A stretch of DNA of 64,000 bases from Marinomonas maritima (GTDB lineage: Bacteria > Pseudomonadota > Gammaproteobacteria > Pseudomonadales > Marinomonadaceae), in NCBI RefSeq assembly GCF_024435075.2, contig NZ_JAMZEG020000002.1, positions 558,001 to 622,000 on the forward strand, written 5' to 3'. The translations under genes and the position numbers were made by a program. Below the pieces are notes generated by a model that did not search any database, was not told where the DNA came from, and was given only the letters and a program-made list of their open reading frames with translations. Of the stretch, positions 44,686 through 53,240 are shown one piece after another. Position 1 is the first letter of the stretch. Each line of letters begins with the position of its first letter.

Positions 44686-45300
44686 ATGAGCGATTTGACA
44701 ATAAAGCGTCGAGTGATGATCCCAATGAGGGCGGGCGATGTGATGGCCGAATTCATTTCTTTTAACGGAGATGATTCTGGCAAAGAACACATAGGGATAT
44801 TTTTCGAAGGAAAGCAGGAAAAAACGGATAATAATGTGCCTTTAGTTCGTTTGCATTCAGAATGTCTAACGGGTGATGTCTTTGGGTCTGGTCGTTGCGA
44901 TTGTGGTGAGCAGCTTGATGAAGCCATTGACCGTATTAATGAAGAAGGTGGTTATATTCTTTATTTACGACAAGAAGGGCGAGGTATTGGTTTATACGCC
45001 AAGTTAGAAGCATACGCATTGCAAGACCAAGGCTATGATACTTATCAGGCGAATGAAATGTTGCATTTACCCGACGATGGTCGAGACTTTGGCATTGCTG
45101 CCGACATGCTACAAGCGTTAGGTGTTTCAAGCGTTCGTTTATTGACCAACAACCCTGATAAAGCGCAGCAATTGACTGATAATGGCATTGATGTGGTTGA
45201 ACTGGTTCCAACAAAGGTTCACGTAAATCAGCATAATCGTTTGTATCTAGAAACCAAGGCTAAGCGGAAGTTTCATACATTGAAATTTGACCCTATCTAA
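44686..45300 (+). CDS. ribA: GTP cyclohydrolase II
   Basis: This 204-residue protein, the standard length for stand-alone RibA, opens the imidazole ring of GTP at the start of riboflavin synthesis. The zinc-binding cluster is in LHSECLTGDVFGSGRCDCGE. RQEGRGIGLYAKLEAYALQD contains the substrate-binding and catalytic residues, and LLTNNPDKAQQL follows. AGAGAGAAG precedes the ATG. It is a single gene followed by a strong terminator. Confidence 0.95.
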   Translation: MSDLTIKRRVMIPMRAGDVMAEFISFNGDDSGKEHIGIFFEGKQEKTDNNVPLVRLHSECLTGDVFGSGRCDCGEQLDEAIDRINEEGGYILYLRQEGRGIGLYAKLEAYALQDQGYDTYQANEMLHLPDDGRDFGIAADMLQALGVSSVRLLTNNPDKAQQLTDNGIDVVELVPTKVHVNQHNRLYLETKAKRKFHTLKFDPI

Positions 45301-45345
45301 TTAGAGGTTTGAATCAGAGCGAATGCTTAACATATTGACTGAACG

Positions 45346-45378
45346 TAAAAAGGCGCTTTGATAAGCGCCTTTTTTGTT
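45346..45378. terminator. Terminator between ribA and the DEAD-box helicase gene
   Basis: AAAGGCGCTT pairs with AAGCGCCTTT around TGAT, with an A-run before and T-run after. It can serve both convergent genes. Confidence 0.9.
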
Positions 45379-45393
45379 TTAGTCGTAGATTCT

Positions 45394-46596
45394 TTATTTT
45401 TTTGGTGCTGGTTTTTTCTTTTTCTTTTTCGCGCTCGGTGAACGAGCTTTTGTCTTTGGTTCAAGTCCTTCAATACGGCCAAATTTAATGTTAGCTTGCA
45501 TGAATCGCTGAATTTTTTCGATCATCGGTAGGTCATTGATATCGATTAACGAAATGCAATCACCTGGTTCCCCTTCACGAGAGGCTCGTCCAGCGCGATG
45601 GATATAGGAATCGGCTTTACGTGGGAGACGAAGGTTGACCACGGTATTGATCTCTGGAAGGTCGATTCCACGAGATGCCACATCGGTTGCCACCAATACT
45701 TGCAAGCGCCCGCGTTTCATCTGCTTCATATGTTCGCTGCGATCACCTTGTTTCATTTCGCCGTGTAAACCGTCACACATTAAGCCCATTTTACGGATGC
45801 GCTGTACCCAGATATCAACGTGTTCGCGGTTGGAAACAAATAAGACTGCTTGTTGGACACGCTCTTGCATTAGTAGGTGTTTTAAAACGGCTTCTTTGTG
45901 TTCTTCGCTGTCAACTCGATAGGCAACTTGTCGAATTTGACTGGGTACGGTTCGAGAAGACTCACCTAAACGGATTTGTTGTGTTTCACTGTTCAGTAAG
46001 GCGCTTGCAAAACGCCCCATTTTTTCGCCTTCTAGGGTGGCAGAAAACATGAGGGTTTGGTGCTCTTTTGGTAATTCTTTGGCGATATGATTAATGGCGC
46101 TAACAAAGCCCATGTCCAACATGCGATCTGCTTCGTCGATGACGAAGTAAGAGACGTCAGTTAGGTCTAGCCATCGTTTTTCGTCGAGCTCTACTAATCG
46201 TCCAGGTGTAGCGACAAGAATGTCGCATGGCTCTGATAATTGTTGTTGTTGCATACCGTAAGGCGTACCACCAATAATAAGGTGAGACTGAATGCGGGTA
46301 TGTTGTGTTAGTTGCTGTACTACATTAAAAATTTGACGTGCTAGCTCTCGACTTGGCGCCAATATTAATACTTTAGGAGCGGTTGTGGATTGTTCGTCTC
46401 GGTCCAGAATATGCTGAATGGCCGGTGCACAGAAGGCAATGGTTTTCCCCGTCCCTGTTGGTGCAGTAGCAAGGAGATCAGAGCCGTCTAAGGCGATCGG
46501 AATAGCTTGTTCTTGGATTTCTGTTGGGGTCTCAAAGCCAAGGTCACTTATGGCTCGTTCTATGGTGAAATCCAAATCTAATTCAGCAAATGACAT
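45394..46596 (-). CDS. srmB: DEAD-box ATP-dependent RNA helicase, SrmB-like
   Basis: This 400-residue protein has all helicase motifs: Q motif (TPTEIQEQAIP), motif I APTGTGKT, Ia PSRELA, TPGRL, motif II DEAD, motif III SAT, VATDVASRGID and motif VI HRAGRASR. The linker near the end (LEPKTKARSPSAKK) and the Lys-rich tail resemble SrmB, which aids large ribosomal subunit assembly. RhlE-type helicases are the alternative. It is monocistronic. Confidence 0.88.
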   Translation of the reverse strand: MSFAELDLDFTIERAISDLGFETPTEIQEQAIPIALDGSDLLATAPTGTGKTIAFCAPAIQHILDRDEQSTTAPKVLILAPSRELARQIFNVVQQLTQHTRIQSHLIIGGTPYGMQQQQLSEPCDILVATPGRLVELDEKRWLDLTDVSYFVIDEADRMLDMGFVSAINHIAKELPKEHQTLMFSATLEGEKMGRFASALLNSETQQIRLGESSRTVPSQIRQVAYRVDSEEHKEAVLKHLLMQERVQQAVLFVSNREHVDIWVQRIRKMGLMCDGLHGEMKQGDRSEHMKQMKRGRLQVLVATDVASRGIDLPEINTVVNLRLPRKADSYIHRAGRASREGEPGDCISLIDINDLPMIEKIQRFMQANIKFGRIEGLEPKTKARSPSAKKKKKKPAPKK

Positions 46597-46807
46597 GTAA
46601 ACTCTCTGTAGCGGGATAAATGGCGCGACCTCTATGATACTCGTAATGAGTATGGACGTATGGCCACTATAAATGGGCTGTATTGTTAATCATGATACCT
46701 TGTTTTTAAGGGATTCGAAATCGAAACCTCAGGTGATGCTCTTATAAGTTAGACCCTTTGTACGCTTTGTTCTAAAATACAAAAAAATATTGATAAGAAG
46801 GCGCGTT

Positions 46808-47368
46808 ATGCTGCTATCGGATGAGTTAGTTACCACTCAAACAATGAAGTGGGTAAAAGATTTTATTGTGGCGTTAAATGTTTGTCCGTTTGCTAAGCGC
46901 GAAGTGGAGAGAGAAAGTATTCGCTGCATGGTTTTGCGATCTAAGAAAATAGATGTGGCATTGGAAGAGCTAATGTCGGAAGTTCAGTGGTTGGATGAAC
47001 ATCCTGAAACAGAGACGACACTGCTTATTTTTCCAACGTTGTTTCAAGACTTTCATCGTTATTTAGACTTTGTTGAAGCGGCTGAAAACTTAATGTTCGA
47101 TCAAGGTTGCGAAGGTGTTTATCAGTTGGCGACTTTTCATCCTAATTATTGCTTTTCAGGAACAGAGCCAGACGATGTTTCGAATTACACCAATCGTTCA
47201 CCATACCCTATGCTGCACTTATTAAGAGAGGGCAGTATGGATAAAGCGATTGAGTTTTATGGTGATACGTCCCAGATTCCGAATCAAAATATTGAAAAAA
47301 TGGAAGTACTTGGGAAGTCCAAGTTAGACGATATGTTTGCTGTTTGTATGGCAGTCGATAAAGACTAA
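46808..47368 (+). CDS. DUF1415 family protein
   Basis: The ATG at 46808 (MLLSDELVTTQ) follows AAGAAGGCGCG and is preferred over a TTG at 46790. The 186-residue protein has the DUF1415 hallmark WVKDFIVALNVCPFAKREVE near the N-terminus and the FHPNYCFSGTEPDDVSNYTN block. It ends with the SKLDDMFAVCMAV helix. The family is common in gammaproteobacteria and of unknown function. A Cys in NVCPFAK is nearly invariant as I recall. It is followed by the CvfB-like gene after 79 bases. Confidence 0.85.
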   Translation: MLLSDELVTTQTMKWVKDFIVALNVCPFAKREVERESIRCMVLRSKKIDVALEELMSEVQWLDEHPETETTLLIFPTLFQDFHRYLDFVEAAENLMFDQGCEGVYQLATFHPNYCFSGTEPDDVSNYTNRSPYPMLHLLREGSMDKAIEFYGDTSQIPNQNIEKMEVLGKSKLDDMFAVCMAVDKD

Positions 47369-47447
47369 CTTGAGATTTCAAACTATCAGTATTGCGCTTA
47401 CTCATGAAGTGCGTATAGTGCGAAAAAAATTGCTTGCCGGAGAATTC

Positions 47448-48281
47448 ATGGCTACTCAAATTGGACGCTTAAATACATTAAGAGTCGTAAAAGAAAAAGA
47501 TTTTGGTGTGTATTTAGACGCTGATCAATTAGGTGAGATTTTGCTGCCTAAGCGATATGTACCTAAAGGCCTGTTGGTTGACCAAGATGTAGAAGTGTTT
47601 GTTTATTTAGACTCGGACGATAAATTAATTGCGACAACGGATTTACCAAAGGCTCAAGTGGGCGAATTTGCCGCTTTAACGGCGGTAGCGGTCAATCAGG
47701 TCGGTGCTTTTTTTGACTGGGGTTTACCAAAAGATTTGTTGGTGCCTTTTAGTCAGCAAAAAAATCGAGTAGAAGAGGGTGAAACGCATTTACTTTTTAT
47801 CTACCTAGATAACATCACTAACCGTATTGTGGCAACAACAAGAGTGGATGCGCTGCTCAATCGTGAAGAAGCACCGTACAAAGTAGGCGATAAAGTTTCT
47901 ATTATCATCGGTGATAAAACCAATATTGGTTTTAAGTGCGTTATTGATAATCGCTTTTGGGGTGTTTTGTTTTTTGAAGATGCTTTTAGGCAGCTCCGCA
48001 AAGGTGAAAAAACCACTGGTTTTATTAAGCAGATGCGTGAAGATGGCAAGATTGACTTGAGCCTTCAAGAAGTGGGTTATAAGAAAGTTCGCAATATTTT
48101 AGATGATATTTTGGATTACTTAGATGCGCAGGGTGGAGAGTCGCCATTAACGGATAAAGCGTCACCTGAAGCTATTTATGCTGTTTTTAAAGTCAGTAAA
48201 GCGACCTATAAAAAAGCGATTGGTGCACTCTACAAAGAGAAAAAAATTCAACTTACAAAAGAAAAAATCACCAAACTGTAA
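47448..48281 (+). CDS. S1-like RNA-binding protein, CvfB family
   Basis: The ATG at 47448 (MATQIGRLNTLRVVKE) follows GCCGGAGAATTC; the longer frame from 47337 overlaps DUF1415 and is not supported. The 277-residue protein has an N-terminal domain (GVYLDADQLGEILLPKRYVP), S1-like beta-barrels (about 70-135 and 145-215, including GAFFDWGLPKDLLVPFSQQ) and a C-terminal winged helix (about 220-277). CvfB/YitL proteins bind RNA. The cellular role in gammaproteobacteria is not defined. Confidence 0.85.
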   Translation: MATQIGRLNTLRVVKEKDFGVYLDADQLGEILLPKRYVPKGLLVDQDVEVFVYLDSDDKLIATTDLPKAQVGEFAALTAVAVNQVGAFFDWGLPKDLLVPFSQQKNRVEEGETHLLFIYLDNITNRIVATTRVDALLNREEAPYKVGDKVSIIIGDKTNIGFKCVIDNRFWGVLFFEDAFRQLRKGEKTTGFIKQMREDGKIDLSLQEVGYKKVRNILDDILDYLDAQGGESPLTDKASPEAIYAVFKVSKATYKKAIGALYKEKKIQLTKEKITKL

Positions 48282-48324
48282 GTTTTTTTAAAATGGTTAG
48301 ATCGGGTTTTAAATTTTTGAGCCC

Positions 48325-48361
48325 CAAAAAAGCTGCTAAGTAATGCTTAGCAGTTTTTTTT
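48325..48361. terminator. Bidirectional terminator overlapping the end of the panE-like gene
   Basis: CTGCTAAG (48335-48342 region) pairs with CTTAGCAG across a short loop, with A-run before and T-run after. Its stem overlaps the last codons of the leftward gene ending at 48336. Confidence 0.8.
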
Positions 48362-49283
48362 GTGTTTCTTCACGCTGCTCTGGAAAAGCGACGCCATTAA
48401 ACAGCAGTTGTTGAATAGGTAGGTCTATCGGGCTGTTGCTTAGAAGAAAGCCAGAAATGAAACTGTTTTCAGTTTGTCGTTGTAATCTGATGTCTTCGTG
48501 CATCGAGGATCGATTTAAGCGTGTCAGCTGAGCGATGGTATTTACCCTGTTTTTAAGGTTTTCAGGGGTTAGATGTTGGCTTTGTTCGGCGTAGCTGAAT
48601 TTTGGATGAGCAAATATATTTGCTAATTCAGATAATGTTGCGCTGACTAAGGGTTTGAATTCATCGTTTAGAATGTCGCCGTTGTGTATATTGAAGATCG
48701 CGGTAATAGGGTTAATGACCGCATTGACTGCCAGTTTTTCAATCATCCTTTGACGAATATTAGTGACAGTTAAGCTGTCAATTGGAAATGTTTTGGCTGG
48801 TGTTGATGGTTGCCATTCGCCAAAGTAAGTATCACCTAAACCGGTATGTTTAATGTGATTGGCTTCTATTTTTAAAACCCCTTCACTGGTTATTCCTGCC
48901 CATAGCGTTTGGTTATCCGATAAAACGTTCTGTAGTTCTTCTTGAGCGCCTATGCCGTTACACAGGCAGGCAATGTTCGCATCGTCTGTAATGTGTTTAG
49001 CGACTTTTAGAAACGCATCTTTTAAGTCAAATGATTTTGTGCAGAGTAATACATTGTCGTATTGCTCACTTAACTCATCGGCGGCAAAGCTTTTAATTTT
49101 GTGTTTTGTTGCTGTGATTTGTTGCTGGCCGTCTTCATTGGTTAGTGATTCCAGCGTTATTTTTTTACCAGGATTCTCTGACCGATACACTAGATGGACT
49201 TTATTGCCGAGTTTTTCTAGCTTACAGGCCCAAAATAGGCCGATAGCGCCAGCGCCGATGACTAACCAAGGCGTGTTCTTCAT
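48336..49283 (-). CDS. Ketopantoate reductase family protein (PanE/ApbA)
   Basis: This 315-residue protein has an N-terminal NADP-binding GAGAIGLFWACKLEKLG and a C-terminal helical domain with EKLAVNAVINPITAIFNIHN. That domain contains the catalytic Lys of the ApbA C-terminal region. The likely reaction is reduction of 2-dehydropantoate to pantoate in coenzyme A synthesis. The sequence is fairly divergent from E. coli PanE, so another 2-keto acid is possible. It is a single gene. Confidence 0.85.
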   Translation of the reverse strand: MKNTPWLVIGAGAIGLFWACKLEKLGNKVHLVYRSENPGKKITLESLTNEDGQQQITATKHKIKSFAADELSEQYDNVLLCTKSFDLKDAFLKVAKHITDDANIACLCNGIGAQEELQNVLSDNQTLWAGITSEGVLKIEANHIKHTGLGDTYFGEWQPSTPAKTFPIDSLTVTNIRQRMIEKLAVNAVINPITAIFNIHNGDILNDEFKPLVSATLSELANIFAHPKFSYAEQSQHLTPENLKNRVNTIAQLTRLNRSSMHEDIRLQRQTENSFISGFLLSNSPIDLPIQQLLFNGVAFPEQREETQKKLLSIT

Positions 49284-49366
49284 AATAGTTTTCCATTAGG
49301 TGTTTTATTTCAATCCCTGTTATTATCGCTCCAAAATACCTATTTGAACATGAAAAGGAGCAGAAA

Positions 49367-49852
49367 ATGCCATCATTTGACGTAGTATCTGAACTAGATT
49401 GGCACGAAGTCAGTAATGCCGTGGATCAAGCTAACCGAGAAATTGTCACTCGCTATGATTTTAAGGGTGTAAAAGCCAGTTATGAAATTAAAGATAAAAC
49501 CAGTGTTGTGATGGAGGCTGAGGCGGAACCTCAACTTCGTCAGATGTCTGATATTCTAAATCAAAAATTGGTTGGCCGTAATATCGATTTAAAAAGTTTA
49601 GAAAAAGAAGATGTCGTAAAAGGCAATATGCGTGCATCGCAAGCCGTTAGAATGAAAGAAGGCCTTGAAACGGACGAAGCAAAAAAAATCGTAAAATTGA
49701 TTAAAGAAAGTAAGATCAAAGTGCAGGCGCAGATTCAAGGCGATCAACTTCGTGTTACTGGTAAAAAACGCGATGAATTGCAGCAAGTCATGGCGTTGCT
49801 ACGTAGTGCTGATTTAGCACAGCCGGTTCAATTTACTAACTTTAGAGATTAA
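49367..49852 (+). CDS. yajQ: YajQ family nucleotide-binding protein
   Basis: This 161-residue protein has the typical start MPSFDVVSELDWHEVSNAVD, then NREIVTRYDFKGVKASYE, and ends with VMALLRSADLAQPVQFTNFR. Two similar alpha/beta domains are expected. Members bind nucleotides, and some bind cyclic di-GMP and modulate transcription factors in Xanthomonas and Pseudomonas. AAAAGGAGCAG before the ATG is a good ribosome site. Confidence 0.95.
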   Translation: MPSFDVVSELDWHEVSNAVDQANREIVTRYDFKGVKASYEIKDKTSVVMEAEAEPQLRQMSDILNQKLVGRNIDLKSLEKEDVVKGNMRASQAVRMKEGLETDEAKKIVKLIKESKIKVQAQIQGDQLRVTGKKRDELQQVMALLRSADLAQPVQFTNFRD

Positions 49853-49923
49853 GTTTTTAGACGTAATTTTTCTAGAATGTCAGTTGCTAAAGGGGGGGTA
49901 GTATTTTCTAGCACCCCTTAATT

Positions 49924-50247
49924 TTATGGATGTTCATTTATGGACAGCCTTGTACCAATGATAATCCACCCCTCTTGTTCAAGTCTTGCCCTTTGTCTGA
50001 TGTAGGCGTCTGTATTTTCCGCGAAACTGATTCTTCGTTGCGAGTTGACTACTCTGTGCCAAGGTAATTTAGTGTCTTTGGGAAGATTTTTCATTAAACG
50101 ACCGACTTGTCGTGCATAGCCTGGAAAGCCTGCTTGCTTTGCCAGCTCTCCATAAGCAATGCATTCTCCTGACGGGACCTCGTTTAAAATAACGAGTACT
50201 TGAGATTTAAAATGGTCCATCGCTTGATTAGTCACACATTCGCCCAT
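49924..50247 (-). CDS. Alkyltransferase-like protein (ATL)
   Basis: This 107-residue protein is the DNA-binding domain of O6-alkylguanine transferases (IAYGELAKQAGFPGYARQVG). The active-site motif PCHR is replaced by PWHR (62-65), so the alkyl-accepting Cys is absent. Such ATL proteins bind O6-alkylguanine and hand the damage to nucleotide excision repair. It is divergent from fxsA. Confidence 0.92.
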   Translation of the reverse strand: MGECVTNQAMDHFKSQVLVILNEVPSGECIAYGELAKQAGFPGYARQVGRLMKNLPKDTKLPWHRVVNSQRRISFAENTDAYIRQRARLEQEGWIIIGTRLSINEHP

Positions 50248-50296
50248 AGATAGGTGTTATTCGTTGAATTCAAGTATCAAATTAAAGAAGGTGATT

Positions 50297-50767
50297 ATGA
50301 GATTTGCTCTTTTACTTTTTATTCTAGTGCCCATTATTGAAATGACGGTCTTGATCCAAGTCGGTAGTAAGATTGGCGCATTGGCAACCGTTGGTTTGGT
50401 ATTTCTTACCGCTATTGTAGGTGTCACGCTCATTCGTAAGCAAGGATTAGAAACATCTTTAAAAGCGCAAGAAAAAATGCGCCGTGGTGAGTTGCCTGCC
50501 TCAGAAGTTGCTGAAGGCTTAATGTTGGTTTTTGCTGGACTGTGTTTGCTTATTCCGGGGTTCATGACGGACGCTATTGGCGCATTATTACTGGTTCCGC
50601 CACTAAGGAAACTGTTCGCTGCCGGTTTGGTTCTTAAGTTCATTAGTTCAATGATGGCTCGTGGTAATCAATGGCGTGGTGGGCAAGGTTATGCATCACG
50701 ACAAGAAGGAGAGATCATTGAAGGTGAATACGCCAATGAAGATAATGATTTAATAGATAAAAAATAA
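50297..50767 (+). CDS. fxsA: FxsA family membrane protein
   Basis: The ATG at 50297 (MRFALLLFILVPIIEM) follows AAAGAAGGTGAT and is preferred over the start at 50264. The 156-residue protein has three to four hydrophobic segments (about 2-20, 24-44, 70-92, 100-115) and a hydrophilic tail. It has the FxsA core IGALATVGLVFLTAIVGVTL and LIPGFMTDAIGALLLVPPLR. E. coli FxsA affects F-plasmid exclusion of phage T7. Its place just upstream of groES is common in gammaproteobacteria. Confidence 0.92.
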   Translation: MRFALLLFILVPIIEMTVLIQVGSKIGALATVGLVFLTAIVGVTLIRKQGLETSLKAQEKMRRGELPASEVAEGLMLVFAGLCLLIPGFMTDAIGALLLVPPLRKLFAAGLVLKFISSMMARGNQWRGGQGYASRQEGEIIEGEYANEDNDLIDKK

Positions 50768-50780
50768 TTTTTCGAGTGGG

Positions 50781-50808
50781 TTGAAATACGAATTACTAAC
50801 CGTATATA
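50781..50808 (+). promoter_or_regulatory. Candidate sigma-32 heat-shock promoter of groESL
   Basis: TTGAAA (50781-50786) is followed after 13 bases by CCGTATATA (50800-50808), close to the sigma-32 pattern CTTGAAA then CCCCATNT. It lies about 90 bases before the groES start. Confidence 0.55.
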
Positions 50809-50895
50809 AAGCCGATGAGAGATTCTTGTGTATACCATGAGATTTTAATCCTGCCAGGGGAATCCTGGTGTTGTTTTAATTGGAGAAAATGATTG

Positions 50896-51186
50896 ATGAA
50901 TATTCGCCCTTTGCACGATCGTGTTGTTGTTCGCCGTAAAGAAGAAGAGACAACAACCGCATCTGGTATCGTTCTTCCTGGTTCTGCAACAGAAAAGCCT
51001 ACACAAGGTAAAGTTTTGGCTGTAGGTACGGGTCGTATTCAATCTAATGGTGACGTTCAAGCGTTAGCTGTTAGTGTTGGTGACACTGTATTGTTTGGCC
51101 AATACTCAGGTCAGACAGTGAAAATCAATGGTGAAGAACTACTTATTATGAAAGAAGACGAAATTTACGGTGTTGTTGAAGCCTAA
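50896..51186 (+). CDS. groES: Co-chaperonin GroES
   Basis: The ATG at 50896 follows TTGGAGAAAATGATTG; a TTG one codon earlier is less likely. The 96-residue protein caps the GroEL chamber as a heptameric ring. It has MNIRPLHDRVVVRRKEEE, the mobile loop ETTTASGIVLPGSA that contacts GroEL, and the end GEELLIMKEDEIYGVVE. It is in operon with groEL 59 bases downstream. Confidence 0.97.
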   Translation: MNIRPLHDRVVVRRKEEETTTASGIVLPGSATEKPTQGKVLAVGTGRIQSNGDVQALAVSVGDTVLFGQYSGQTVKINGEELLIMKEDEIYGVVEA

Positions 51187-51245
51187 GTTGTCTTTGTGGT
51201 TCATATTCGATTTGCAATATTTAAAACAGTTTAAAGGTATTAAGA

Positions 51246-52889
51246 ATGTCAGCTAAAGAAGTTAAATTCGGAGACAGTGCACGCCAGCAAATGCTGAGAG
51301 GTGTGAACGTTCTTGCAGATGCAGTTAAAGTTACTTTGGGACCTAAAGGTCGTAACGTAATTATTGAAAAATCTTTCGGTGCGCCACTTGTTACTAAAGA
51401 CGGTGTGACTGTTGCGAAAGAAATTGAACTTGAGAATAAGTTCGAAAACATGGGCGCACAAATGGTGAAAGAAGTTGCTTCTCAAGCCAATGATGTTGCT
51501 GGTGACGGAACAACAACAGCAACAGTTCTTGCTCAAGCAATTGTTACTGAAGGTCTTAAAGCGGTTGCAGCTGGACGTAACCCAATGGACCTTAAGCGCG
51601 GTATCGACAAAGCGGCTGCAGCAGTAGTAAAAGAAATTGCTGCGCTTTCTACGCCTTGTAAAGATACTCGTGCCGTAGAGCAAGTTGGTACTATCTCTGC
51701 TAACTCTGATTCTTCTGTTGGTAAAATCATTGCGGAAGCAATGGAACGCGTCGGAAAAGAAGGCGTTATCACGGTAGAAGAAGGTTCTGGCTTTGAAGAT
51801 GAACTTGCTGTGGTAGAGGGTATGCAGTTTGATCGCGGCTACCTATCTCCTTACTTCATCAACAACCAAGAAACAATGAGTGCGGAACTAGAAAATCCAT
51901 TCATTCTTCTTGTTGATAAGAAAATTTCAAATATCCGTGACTTGCTACCAATTTTGGAAGGTGTCGCTAAAGCGTCTCGTCCTTTATTGATCATTGCAGA
52001 AGACGTTGAAGGCGAAGCGTTAGCAACCTTAGTTGTTAACAGTATGCGCGGTATTGTTAAAGTAGCCGCTGCTAAAGCGCCTGGCTTTGGTGACCGTCGT
52101 AAAGCAATGCTTGAAGATATTGCCGTTATTTCTGGTGCTACCGTTATTTCTGAAGAAGTAGGTTTGAGCCTTGATACAGCGACTCTAGAGCTACTTGGTA
52201 CGGCTAAACGCGTTACGCTAACGAAAGAAAGCACAACAATTGTTGATGGTGCTGGTGTTGCAGCAAACATCACTGGTCGTGTTGATCAAATTCGTGCTGA
52301 AATTGCTAACTCTTCTTCTGATTACGATAAAGAGAAGCTTCAAGAGCGTGTCGCTAAATTAGCTGGCGGTGTTGCCGTTATCAAAATTGGTGCAGCAACT
52401 GAATTGGCAATGAAAGAGAAAAAGACACGTGTAGACGACGCTCTTCATGCAACTCGCGCAGCGGTTGAAGAAGGTGTGGTTGCTGGTGGTGGTGTTGCAC
52501 TGGTTCGTGCGCTGACTAAAGTTGTTGACCTTAAAGGTGATAACGAAGATCAAAATGTCGGTATCGCTCTAGCTCTACGTGCGATGGAAGCGCCAATGCG
52601 TCAAATCGTAACAAATGCTGGTGCAGAAGCTTCTGTAGTAGTTGATAAAGTAAAACAGGGCAAAGGTAACTACGGTTACAATGCGGCAACGGGTGAATAC
52701 GGCGATATGTTGGAAATGGGTATTCTAGATCCAGCTAAAGTAACGCGTTCTGCACTTCAAGCGGCTGCTTCTGTTGCTGGTCTGATGATCACAACTGAAG
52801 CTATGATCGCTGATATACCAAAAGAAGATGCTGGCATGCCTGATATGGGTGGCATGGGCGGAATGGGTGGCATGGGCGGCATGATGTAA
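51246..52889 (+). CDS. groEL: Chaperonin GroEL
   Basis: This 547-residue chaperonin subunit has the ATP-binding blocks VTLGPKGRNVIIEKSFGAP, DGVTVAKEIELE and AGDGTTTATVLAQAI. It also has the apical-domain hinge APGFGDRRKAMLEDIA and the C-terminal Gly-Met tail (GGMGGMGGMM). It folds newly made proteins in an ATP-driven double ring with GroES. No truncation or odd residue is noted. A strong terminator follows. Confidence 0.98.
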   Translation: MSAKEVKFGDSARQQMLRGVNVLADAVKVTLGPKGRNVIIEKSFGAPLVTKDGVTVAKEIELENKFENMGAQMVKEVASQANDVAGDGTTTATVLAQAIVTEGLKAVAAGRNPMDLKRGIDKAAAAVVKEIAALSTPCKDTRAVEQVGTISANSDSSVGKIIAEAMERVGKEGVITVEEGSGFEDELAVVEGMQFDRGYLSPYFINNQETMSAELENPFILLVDKKISNIRDLLPILEGVAKASRPLLIIAEDVEGEALATLVVNSMRGIVKVAAAKAPGFGDRRKAMLEDIAVISGATVISEEVGLSLDTATLELLGTAKRVTLTKESTTIVDGAGVAANITGRVDQIRAEIANSSSDYDKEKLQERVAKLAGGVAVIKIGAATELAMKEKKTRVDDALHATRAAVEEGVVAGGGVALVRALTKVVDLKGDNEDQNVGIALALRAMEAPMRQIVTNAGAEASVVVDKVKQGKGNYGYNAATGEYGDMLEMGILDPAKVTRSALQAAASVAGLMITTEAMIADIPKEDAGMPDMGGMGGMGGMGGMM

Positions 52890-52938
52890 AAAATAGAGTG
52901 TAAGCTCTGTTTCGTGTAACCTAAGCACTGAATAAACG

Positions 52939-52971
52939 AAAGCCCGAATAGAAATATTCGGGCTTTTTATT
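52939..52971 (+). terminator. Terminator of groESL
   Basis: AAAGCCCGAATA pairs with TATTCGGGCTTT around GAAA, followed by a T-rich tract. It lies about 50 bases after the groEL stop. Confidence 0.92.
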
Positions 52972-53042
52972 TGGTTTTTTAATAACACTATTGATAATTG
53001 TTGTATGTTAGTGTGGCTTACTTATCGATTAAAAATCCCATC

Positions 53043-53100
53043 TACAAGAACTAGAATTGGATACCAATTCTAGTTCTTGTAATACAGTATTCAATACTGT
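53043..53100. repeat. Two adjacent perfect inverted repeats
   Basis: The first has 18-base arms (53043-53060 and 53064-53081, core AAGAACTAGAATTGG / CCAATTCTAGTTCTT) around three bases. The second, ACAGTATT / AATACTGT (53084-53091 and 53093-53100), follows almost at once. No T-run follows the first. They sit in the 351-base gap between groEL and the REC-PAS gene, which has no other gene that I accept. Confidence 0.85.
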
Positions 53101-53185
53101 GATTGTTCTTCATTCAAACGCTGAAAGATTAGCAACTTCAGATACTGCTATCTTTATATACGTAGAGAATTGCCAAAAACAAGTA

Positions 53186-53230
53186 TTTCAAAGTGTTACT
53201 TTGAAAGGCTCACTTAAAACTTCATTAATG
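53186..53230. repeat. Two further inverted repeats before the REC-PAS gene
   Basis: TTTCAAAG (53186-53193) pairs with CTTTGAAA (53199-53206). Directly after, AACTTC and GAAGTT pair around ATTAATG, ending near 53230, just before the start codon at 53241. In the leader these could form stems that influence translation. Confidence 0.6.
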
Positions 53231-53240
53231 GAAGTTAGAT

